Positions 1 to 7,281 of a stretch of 9,628 nt of DNA are shown here, piece by piece. The translations under genes were made by a program, and so were the position numbers. The stretch's first letter is position 1. Every line of letters starts with the position of its first letter. The notes below the pieces were generated by a model that made no database searches, was not told where the DNA came from, and saw only the letters and a list, made by a program, of their open reading frames with translations. Source of the stretch: CAYGZC01 sp964354225 (GTDB lineage: Bacteria; Bacteroidota; Ignavibacteria; UBA10030; SZUA-254); the NCBI GenBank assembly GCA_964354225.1, contig CAYGZC010000250.1, positions 1-9,628 on the forward strand. Reading direction: 5' to 3'.

Positions 1-1
1 T

Positions 2-3000
2 AATCGCATTTTTGATGATACCTTGCGCGCTACATCAAAACAATTTTCCGGACTTCAACAATTAACGTGGCATTATTGGCGTGTTAATGTTACAAATCAA
101 TACGGCGTCAGCTTATTTCAGAGTCCGCCGTTTAAGTTTCAGACAAAAATAATGCTTTTCCCTCCCGATCCGATATTCCCATTGGATAATGCAGTCAATG
201 TTCCAATGAATCCCACGTTCTTGTGGCATAGCATACTCTCTGGCTCACCAGTCACATATCGGGTGCAGGTAGCGACCGATATTGCTTTTACATCTTTGGT
301 GAAAGATGTGAATGTAACCGACACATCAGCAGTGATCTTCAGCTTGCAATATTGTACCGGGTATTATTGGCGCATCAATGCTTCCAATGCTGAAGGAACG
401 AGTGAATGGTCTTCTCCTATGCAATTCAAAATGGCATTTACTACGCCATCTGTACCAACACTTAATCAGCCGGTTAATAATGCAGTTGATGTGTCGCTAT
501 CCCCAACATTAAGCTGGACATCGTCTGATATTTGCACCGAGAGTTATCGTGTTCAGGTTGCGAAGGATACTGATTTCACAATTCTCGTTCTGAATACAAC
601 CACGAATCAAACCTCACAAGCATTGAGTGCACTGGAACAGCGCACGAATTATTATTGGAAAATAAAGGCGTTGAATCCAACTGATTCGAGCCAGTATGCG
701 TCATTTCGGAAATTTACAACTCTATTAAATCCACCAGCTTCCCCACAATTAGTCTCGCCCGCAAATGGCGATACGACACAAAATCCTGTAACTACATTAC
801 AGTGGAGAAGCACACTTTATACAGACTTCTACCATCTGCAAATAGCAACCGATCCAAATTTTCTATCATTAGTATTTAACGACTCAACACTAACCGACAC
901 TTTTAATGTGACGAGTCCATTGACAAATTGCACTGTATATTACTGGCATGTGAAGTCGAAGAATACTGCCGGAGCGAGCAGCTTCTCAACAGCAAGGAAT
1001 TTTAAAATTAAACCATCTGTTCCGCTTCAGCCGACATTGGTGAGTCCGGTTGATAATGCAGTTGATATACAGCTAACACCCACATTAAGCTGGACCGCAG
1101 GCGATATTTGCTCGTACAGCTACCGGCTTGAGCTTGCGAAAGATGCCGCTTTCACTCAGATAGTTTTAAACACAAAAACAACTCAAACATCTGTTCAAGT
1201 CGGCAGCCAATTGGATCAGGATACATTTTATTATTGGAGAGTAAAGTCGCTGAACTGGATAGACTCGAGTCAGTTCACAGCTTCCTGGAAATTTAAAACT
1301 ACAATATTACCACCGGTAGCTCCACCCCAATTGGTATCTCCGGCTAACGGTTATGCTATACAAGATCCTGCCGGAACATTAGTTTGGAGAAAAACACCTT
1401 TAACCAGCAGCTATCATTTACAAATAGCGACAGATCAAAACTTTACTTCAATAGTATTCCGTGATTCATTACTCACAGATTCATTTTATGTCACCTCTCC
1501 GCTCACACCATGTTTAAGCTATTACTGGCGTGTTGCATCAAAAAATAGAGGCGGTTCAAGCAGCTTCTCGCAAGTGTGGAATTTCAAGATCAAGCCAAAT
1601 ACCCCGTTGCCACCGACGTTGGTTAGTCCTCCAGATAACGCCACAGGTATGGGTCTAAATCCAACATTAAGCTGGAATGCGAGTGATATTTGCTCATATA
1701 GTTATCGAGTTGAGGTGGCAAAGGATAACAGTTTTACAACCATAGTAGTGAATGTGGTTACAACTCAAACCTCACAGCAGATAGGTCCGTTGGAATTGGA
1801 CACTGAATATTTCTGGCACGTGAAATCACTAAATCCGGTTGACTCGAGTGCATTTACAGCCACTCGAAGTTTTAGAACGATATTGAATAAACCAGCGACA
1901 CCACAATTGGTTTCTCCTGCTTGCGGCGATACAAACCAAAATCCTACCGGTATATTAAAATGGAGACAATCTCCATACGCAGATTTATATCATCTGCAGG
2001 TGGCGAAGGATCCCAATTTCATTTCATTTGTTATTAATGATTCGCTCCTCACCGATACTTCGTATACACTAAATCCTGCTTCGTTCGATAATTGTAGGTT
2101 GTACTACTGGCAGCTAAGAGCGATGAATGGAGCGGGGTCAAGTGATTTCACTTCAACTTGTAATTTCAAAATCCGGACTGCAATACCCAGCACGGTCAAC
2201 CTCGTGAGTCCGCCTAATGAGAAAGATAGTCTAAGTCAATCTGTAAGATTGATTTGGAACAAAGCTGACCTTTGCACGCAAAGATATTTCTATCAAGTTT
2301 CGCGCACCTCAATATTCGACGATATTGTTGCATCTGGTCAGATTACGGATACGACAGTTCTAATCAATCAACTGGCAGGTAAACAATATTACTACTGGCA
2401 TGTGCAGGCAGTTAATTTCCTCGGCGGCGGGACTTTTTCACCGACATGGCAATTCCATACAACACGATCTACACCATCAGCACCTGTGTTAATTTCTCCC
2501 CCGAATGGAGTTACGGATCTTCCGGGTACCATTGTACTACAATGGGATTCAACGGTATTTGCTGTTTCCTTCCGTATTCAATTAGCGCTGGATGTCAACT
2601 TTACAAATCTCAAAGTTAATGACTCGACGATTGTACAACAACAAGGTGTACTGCCTTCAAAGATTGTAAGCGGATTATTAAATAGCACAACATATTACTG
2701 GCGGGTGAATGCAAAGAATGAATTGGGCACAGGCCCGTGGTCACAGGTTTGGAATTTTACAACACTCTATCCACCGAGCGCACCAACACTCAACCGGCCA
2801 TATAATGCAGAAACAGAAGTTTCTATTACACCGACGTTCGATTGGAGTATGGCACAGAGAGCTGACGTGTATTGGCTTCAGGTTGCAGATGATACTGTCT
2901 TCTCAAAAATTGTTTTCGATGATTCCACATTATCAATATTAAGCTGGCAGATAACCAATCCGTTGAAGGGTAACACGAAATATTTCTGGCGTGTGCGGGC

Positions 3001-3859
3001 TAAAAATAGTGTAGGTTGGGGACAATATTCTACGATCTATTATTTTAGAACTACGCCCAGTGGTCCGGGTAACTGGCTAATTCCACTCACCATTACAGAG
3101 ACGGGACCCGCATACGGTACGATATTCTTTGGTGTTCATCCCAATGCAACTTCTGGTGTAGATGGGGCTCTTGGTGAATTCACATTGCCTCCGGTTGATC
3201 CTTGGTATTTCGATGCACGTTTTGTTTCGCCCTTGATTGGTGAGGGCTTATTCGTGGATATTTTAAAATTCCACAGCTACAGTCAGGTTGATACATTCCA
3301 GTTCAATTTCCAGCCGACACCTTTATTAGGGAATTATCCCGTCAAAGTATCCTGGCCCTTGCAGTTAGTTAAATCGATATGCGATAGCATGGTGATCAAA
3401 GATCAATTAGCTGCACCAACAATCAGGGCAAGAATGGATCGTGATTCATTTATAATTGTGAATAACTCATCTATACGTTCACTCTACATTGTAAATTATG
3501 GTGCATTCCCGCTGCCGTTGGGCGTAACCCCGAAATCACCGGAGCTGCCGAGAGGTTTTGTTTTATATCAGAATTATCCGAATCCTTTCAACCCGACAAC
3601 CAATATTACTTTTTCAACAGATAAATCGGCGAAGATTCATATTAAGATTTACGATGTTATTGGACGAGAGATTGCTACAATCACAGACGCAGTTTTCTTC
3701 GCAGGGCAATATACGCTTCAGTGGAACGGTAGAGACGAAACGGGACTCTCCGTGCCAAGTGGTGTCTATTACATTCGAATGATCGCTCAGAGTTTGGCTG
3801 ATGATGGCACAGATGGTAAGCGATTCATAAGTACACGAAAAATGATCATGGTGAAATAA
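2..3859 (+). CDS. Large multi-module Fn3-like surface protein with T9SS C-terminal sorting domain (5' partial)
   Basis: The reading frame is open from the first complete codon at base 2, and that part already reads as the end of a module (WHYWRVNV), so the true start lies upstream. The visible part has 1285 residues. Ten complete fibronectin-III-like modules of about 95-100 residues span roughly 149-3055. Each has a Pro-rich entry, a TLxW strand, an (Q/E)xAxDxxF strand, a YYWxVxxxN strand and a closing Fx(T/I) strand. A different module with FGVHPNATSGVDGALGE follows (about 3056-3550). The C-terminus (about 3551-3856) has YQNYPNPFNP, an IYDVIGRE strand, SGVYY and a final RKMIMVK, the usual type A T9SS sorting domain. 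In that family the domain is recognised at the outer membrane and the protein is released or anchored at the surface. No catalytic domain is visible, so an adhesive or scaffold role is inferred. A hairpin lies 45 bases after the stop. Confidence 0.93.
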   Translation, partial: NRIFDDTLRATSKQFSGLQQLTWHYWRVNVTNQYGVSLFQSPPFKFQTKIMLFPPDPIFPLDNAVNVPMNPTFLWHSILSGSPVTYRVQVATDIAFTSLVKDVNVTDTSAVIFSLQYCTGYYWRINASNAEGTSEWSSPMQFKMAFTTPSVPTLNQPVNNAVDVSLSPTLSWTSSDICTESYRVQVAKDTDFTILVLNTTTNQTSQALSALEQRTNYYWKIKALNPTDSSQYASFRKFTTLLNPPASPQLVSPANGDTTQNPVTTLQWRSTLYTDFYHLQIATDPNFLSLVFNDSTLTDTFNVTSPLTNCTVYYWHVKSKNTAGASSFSTARNFKIKPSVPLQPTLVSPVDNAVDIQLTPTLSWTAGDICSYSYRLELAKDAAFTQIVLNTKTTQTSVQVGSQLDQDTFYYWRVKSLNWIDSSQFTASWKFKTTILPPVAPPQLVSPANGYAIQDPAGTLVWRKTPLTSSYHLQIATDQNFTSIVFRDSLLTDSFYVTSPLTPCLSYYWRVASKNRGGSSSFSQVWNFKIKPNTPLPPTLVSPPDNATGMGLNPTLSWNASDICSYSYRVEVAKDNSFTTIVVNVVTTQTSQQIGPLELDTEYFWHVKSLNPVDSSAFTATRSFRTILNKPATPQLVSPACGDTNQNPTGILKWRQSPYADLYHLQVAKDPNFISFVINDSLLTDTSYTLNPASFDNCRLYYWQLRAMNGAGSSDFTSTCNFKIRTAIPSTVNLVSPPNEKDSLSQSVRLIWNKADLCTQRYFYQVSRTSIFDDIVASGQITDTTVLINQLAGKQYYYWHVQAVNFLGGGTFSPTWQFHTTRSTPSAPVLISPPNGVTDLPGTIVLQWDSTVFAVSFRIQLALDVNFTNLKVNDSTIVQQQGVLPSKIVSGLLNSTTYYWRVNAKNELGTGPWSQVWNFTTLYPPSAPTLNRPYNAETEVSITPTFDWSMAQRADVYWLQVADDTVFSKIVFDDSTLSILSWQITNPLKGNTKYFWRVRAKNSVGWGQYSTIYYFRTTPSGPGNWLIPLTITETGPAYGTIFFGVHPNATSGVDGALGEFTLPPVDPWYFDARFVSPLIGEGLFVDILKFHSYSQVDTFQFNFQPTPLLGNYPVKVSWPLQLVKSICDSMVIKDQLAAPTIRARMDRDSFIIVNNSSIRSLYIVNYGAFPLPLGVTPKSPELPRGFVLYQNYPNPFNPTTNITFSTDKSAKIHIKIYDVIGREIATITDAVFFAGQYTLQWNGRDETGLSVPSGVYYIRMIAQSLADDGTDGKRFISTRKMIMVK
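149..3055 (+). repeat. Array of ten Fn3-like modules in an alternating two-type (~580 bp) higher-order repeat
   Basis: Taking the conserved Pro before the LVSP-like entry strand as anchor (replaced by Val in the eighth module), the modules begin near 170, 455, 743, 1031, 1325, 1613, 1901, 2195, 2483 and 2783, a spacing of 285-300 bases. Modules alternate in type. Type B (455, 1031, 1613, more weakly 2195) has TLSW, D(I/L)C and TTQTS. Type A (743, 1325, 1901, more weakly 170 and 2483) has QLVSPA, YHLQ(I/V)A and NDS(T/L)LTD. Same-type modules are therefore 576 or 582 bases apart. DNA is conserved too: ACATTAAGCTGGA occurs at 506-518, 1082-1094 and 1664-1676. This points to duplication of a two-module unit. 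Modules at 2195-2783 are more diverged. Confidence 0.85.
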
Positions 3860-3904
3860 TATATCTGTACCCCAGGTGTCTTTAATAAATATTGTAGATT
3901 CGGT

Positions 3905-3949
3905 AAAGCTGGGATATTTTTGAAATCGGTATTCCAGCTTTCCAGTTTT
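3905..3949 (+). terminator. Probable transcription terminator hairpin after the Fn3-repeat gene
   Basis: A perfect 8-bp inverted repeat, AAAGCTGG (3905-3912) and CCAGCTTT (3934-3941), extends inward to about 14 pairs with G-U wobbles (to 3918/3928), leaving a 9-base loop. It lies 45 bases after the stop. The T-rich stretch after it is broken (TTTCCAGTTTT), so it is not a textbook intrinsic terminator. Position and stability make termination or 3'-end protection the best guess. A second, mutually exclusive hairpin TTTCCA (3939-3944) / TGGAAA (3954-3959) shares the last three bases of the stem. Confidence 0.5.
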
Positions 3950-4030
3950 CGGGTGGAAAATATTAAAACAGAAAAAGTCCTCTGTATCTTGGCTCCACAT
4001 CGTGATTTAAGTTTTACTCAGTTTTGTTTC

Positions 4031-4037
4031 AAGAAGG
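4031..4037 (+). promoter_or_regulatory. Ribosome binding site of the 1075-residue gene
   Basis: AAGAAGG lies 4 bases before the ATG at 4042. The spacing is short, but the site supports this start, which also gives an intact signal peptide at the N-terminus. I found no convincing promoter in the 182-base gap before it. Confidence 0.55.
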
Positions 4038-4041
4038 TTAA

Positions 4042-7000
4042 ATGGCTCTCAAGGTAAATTTTCACAAATCCTTCCTAAAAAATCTCATCGCATTCTTATT
4101 GCTATTCGTGATTTATCTATCATTGAGCGAAGCAAAACAAAAGAACGATGACAAAAATATTTCATCGAGTACGCTTGTAAAATCTCGGGGGGCTTTATTA
4201 AACATCAATAATATTTCGATGTGGGCTGACTACAACGGTATGCTTGAGCGAAAACCGCAAGACTTAAGTGCCGGTGTTTCTTTTCCACGCGGTACTGCCA
4301 CCGTTGTAAACGGTGGGGGACTTGTTTGGGGTGGATTAGTGAATGAAGGTAGATCGCCGGTTGTGAGAGTAGGCGGACAGACATATAAAGTTGGCACAGT
4401 GCCCGGACGTATAATCAGCCCCGGAATAGTTGAGAATCTCGCTAACGATGATGTCCGTGTCTATCGCATCCGACGCGATTGGGCAACCGCTGATCTCTCG
4501 CAGGATGCTGCCGATTTTTATAATATGCCGATTATTGATGTGAAGCAGCAGAATATTGAAAACTTACGTGCTATTTATCAAAAAGACTGGATCGAATGGC
4601 CCTGGCAGAAAGGTGCACCATATTATGAAAGAAATAACATTCCCGGTTACCAGCCGGAGAGCTCCGGAATAATTAATCTAACGATGGATGAGCCGGGACT
4701 TGGAGACGCCGATCAAGTTATATGGTTAGTAGCGAATGATCTGGATCCGGCAGCGACTGCAGCGCTGTATGGCTCAGAACCTATTGGGCTTGAAATGCAG
4801 GTGACTTGCTGGGCTTACAATCGTTATCCGAATTTAAAAAATATAATTTTCCAGCGATATCGGATAATCTATAGAGGGACTGCAACTACACCACCTACCG
4901 CAATTATCGATCCAATGTATCTTGCCAAATGGGTCGATCCTGATGTCGGTAATTATGCTGACGATCTTGTTGGCTGTGACGTAAGCAGGTATTTGGGTTA
5001 CGCTTATAATTCCACACCCGATGATGAAGAATTTATCAGGTACAAGCTTTCACCTCCCGTGATCGGTTATGATTTGCTTCAAGGACCTCGTGTGCCGAAC
5101 CCCGGCTCTCAAGCAAAATGGGATCTTAGAGAAGTTCCAGGTTTTGAAAATCTTCCGATGACAGCTTTTACATATTTCAATTCAACAACACGGACGTCTG
5201 ATTTCGCACGGAACAGCAGTACGGCAACTCTCGAATGGTGGAATCTTTTACGTGGTTATTCTCATGTACCATTGAACCCTCCCACATGTTTCATCAATCC
5301 AATTTCACGGCTTTGTACAAATTATGAATTAACAGGTGATCCACAGCTATTCAACGGTTGGATAGACGGTTTTTATGATGAACCGGCTGATCGGCGATTC
5401 GCACTAATATCAGGTCCATTCAGAATGGCAATTGGTGACACACAAGAAGTGGTGATAGGATTAGTTGTAGGTATCGGAAAAAATAACCGTGACGGGATAA
5501 GTGTTGTAAAAAATAATGACGATGTGGCTCAGGATGCGTATAATCTTAATTTCGATTTTCCCGCTCCGATACCAAATCCGCATGTAAGGACAGTCGAATT
5601 AGATAACAAGATTATCCTCGATTGGGAAACCGACACAGCAGCCACTCGAACAGTTGAATCATACAATTCTCGTGGATTTAAATTTGAAACATATATCATC
5701 CGTCAGTATCCATTACCGGATGCACCTATAGAACGCTCGATTATATATGAATATTTCGATCCGAGTAAGCCGCGATTCTTATATATCACAACCGATAAAT
5801 TACGTAATCGCCCATTAGTGAATGGACAAAGATATTATTTCAGCGTCACAACAACTGTTTATAATCCCGATCCTTCTATAGCGGGGCAGCGGTTAACGGC
5901 AATAGACACAGTTATAGAAGTTGTACCCCATAGTCCTAATCCCGGAACGGTTTATCCTTATACAATCGGTGACAATATAACGAACATAAAGAACCTTATA
6001 GGTATCAACGATGCGGATGTACAAATAACGGTTTATGATCCGGAAAAACCGAATGGTCATAATTATAAAGTTGTGTTCCATCGGCTCAGAGATCCCATGC
6101 AGGATTTTGAAACGAAACCAACCTGGTCTCTGGTCGATGCAACGATGAATGATACATTAATAAGTCACCTCATCGTCGATTCACCACCGCAGCGGATTAT
6201 TAGCAGGGGATTTTCTATTGAGGCGCTATTACCGAGGCATGGGTTGAAAGGTGTTTCCCAAACTCAATACAATTATCAATCGACGCGGGACGATGTTTTC
6301 AATACACCAAATCCGGGAGGGAATTACATGGTTGTCGGTCCCGGCAGCTCGCCTCTCGATACTATTCAAGGGCAGAACTACACCGATTTTGACGTAGAGC
6401 TGCGATTTGTCGGGGATTCAAGCTGGACATTATTACGATCTTCATTAGGTGCATTAGATTCAAGATGGGTGCGAGTGCCATTCACGGCCTGGGAGCGGCG
6501 CGTTATCGGTGTGGATACTGTTTATCGCCAACTCTATACTACATTTATTAAGGAAAGCGCAGATACCCTTTGGAGACCCGCCGATTTGCTGCATCGAACA
6601 TATAATAATAAACCGTTAAAAGTTTTTCCGGCGCTTGTGATAATAATCGGTTACCAAAAAATCGATACTACAATTTGGTATGATCATTACTATGACGATC
6701 TACCTTACCGGGCAGACATGGCACGGTATCGCGCGTTTTTGTGGCTAAATGGTCAATATCATTCCAGCAAAGTCAGTGTCACCCGCGCATATATAGCCGA
6801 TCTTGATGATGATGGCGCAGCGGCGCCGCTGGGAACAATAATCCGATTCGAGCGAATCAAAGAAATCCGAAATGCAGATGAAAAGATTTTTACGCTTGAT
6901 TCTATTTCCAATTATGATTATAAAGCAGCGAAGCGTGAGATAGAACGAATCAATGTTTTCCCGAATCCTTATTATGGAATGAACCGGGCAGAGATAAATA

Positions 7001-7269
7001 GATTCAAGAAGTTCGTAACGTTCAGTCATTTACCTCGAGTTGCAACCATTCGTATTTTTAACCTGGCGGGAATACTCGTTCGAACGATTCAGAAAGATAC
7101 AGAAAGACAATTTGAAGAATGGGACCTGAACAATGAAAACGGATTACCCGTTGCAGGCGGGTTATACCTCGCTCATATTCAATTGAAGGATGCAAAAAGT
7201 GTTGATCTCGGTGAAAAAGTTTTAAAGCTGATGATCGTACCGGAAAATCAGACACCTGAAAATAATTAA
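4042..7269 (+). CDS. Large secreted protein of unknown function with T9SS sorting domain
   Basis: This 1075-residue protein starts with a Sec signal peptide: basic residues up to Lys13, a hydrophobic run 14-28, likely cleavage after Ala31 (SEA/KQ). Residues 50-350 carry motifs I associate with a recurrent uncharacterised family of FCB-group secreted proteins: FPRG (81-84), VWGG (95-98), GGQTY (111-115), YRIRRD (141-146), EWPW (185-188), DQVIW (224-228), VGCD (310-313) and GYDLLQGP (342-349). A GPFRMAIGD segment follows at 458, then a Fn3-like domain near 507-635 and a beta-rich stretch. The C-terminus (about 968-1066) is a sorting domain with VFPNPYYG, IRIFNLAG, WDLNNENG and GLYLAHI, ending in EKVLKLMIV. 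Export by T9SS is therefore likely. No enzyme motif is recognised. The PorV-like gene begins 12 bases downstream, so the two are probably co-transcribed. Confidence 0.93.
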   Translation: MALKVNFHKSFLKNLIAFLLLFVIYLSLSEAKQKNDDKNISSSTLVKSRGALLNINNISMWADYNGMLERKPQDLSAGVSFPRGTATVVNGGGLVWGGLVNEGRSPVVRVGGQTYKVGTVPGRIISPGIVENLANDDVRVYRIRRDWATADLSQDAADFYNMPIIDVKQQNIENLRAIYQKDWIEWPWQKGAPYYERNNIPGYQPESSGIINLTMDEPGLGDADQVIWLVANDLDPAATAALYGSEPIGLEMQVTCWAYNRYPNLKNIIFQRYRIIYRGTATTPPTAIIDPMYLAKWVDPDVGNYADDLVGCDVSRYLGYAYNSTPDDEEFIRYKLSPPVIGYDLLQGPRVPNPGSQAKWDLREVPGFENLPMTAFTYFNSTTRTSDFARNSSTATLEWWNLLRGYSHVPLNPPTCFINPISRLCTNYELTGDPQLFNGWIDGFYDEPADRRFALISGPFRMAIGDTQEVVIGLVVGIGKNNRDGISVVKNNDDVAQDAYNLNFDFPAPIPNPHVRTVELDNKIILDWETDTAATRTVESYNSRGFKFETYIIRQYPLPDAPIERSIIYEYFDPSKPRFLYITTDKLRNRPLVNGQRYYFSVTTTVYNPDPSIAGQRLTAIDTVIEVVPHSPNPGTVYPYTIGDNITNIKNLIGINDADVQITVYDPEKPNGHNYKVVFHRLRDPMQDFETKPTWSLVDATMNDTLISHLIVDSPPQRIISRGFSIEALLPRHGLKGVSQTQYNYQSTRDDVFNTPNPGGNYMVVGPGSSPLDTIQGQNYTDFDVELRFVGDSSWTLLRSSLGALDSRWVRVPFTAWERRVIGVDTVYRQLYTTFIKESADTLWRPADLLHRTYNNKPLKVFPALVIIIGYQKIDTTIWYDHYYDDLPYRADMARYRAFLWLNGQYHSSKVSVTRAYIADLDDDGAAAPLGTIIRFERIKEIRNADEKIFTLDSISNYDYKAAKREIERINVFPNPYYGMNRAEINRFKKFVTFSHLPRVATIRIFNLAGILVRTIQKDTERQFEEWDLNNENGLPVAGGLYLAHIQLKDAKSVDLGEKVLKLMIVPENQTPENN

Positions 7270-7281
7270 TTTCTCAACTTG

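Noticed and set aside
23..25. TTG as the start of the first gene
   Set aside because: The frame is open to base 2 and the upstream residues continue a module strand; no signal peptide or ribosome site is present, so the gene is cut by the window edge.
449..2200. Regular spaced repeats as a CRISPR-like or non-coding array
   Set aside because: The period is about 290 or 580 bases, similarity is mainly at protein level, and the frame is continuous, so these are protein modules.
2709..2942. Short + strand frame inside the Fn3 array (also 3558-3782)
   Set aside because: Out of frame with a clearly coding region and composed of frame-shifted module sequence.
3614..4000. Open frame of 128 codons on the - strand
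   Set aside because: It overlaps the sorting domain of the first gene and the terminator hairpin, lacks a ribosome site, and its product has no recognisable feature.
3989..4017. TTGGCT (3989-3994) and TTTACT (4012-4017), 17 bases apart, as a promoter for the gene at 4042
   Set aside because: Only 3/6 and 4/6 matches to consensus, easily expected by chance in AT-rich DNA.
4019..4026. CAGTTTTG as a Bacteroidia-type -7 box (TAnnTTTG)
   Set aside because: No TTTG at the right distance upstream, and transcription would start almost at the ribosome site.
6745..7029. Open frame of 94 codons on the - strand, with similar ones at 5893-6081, 7058-7255 and 7767-8054
   Set aside because: All are shadows inside strongly supported + strand genes, with no ribosome site and no protein features.
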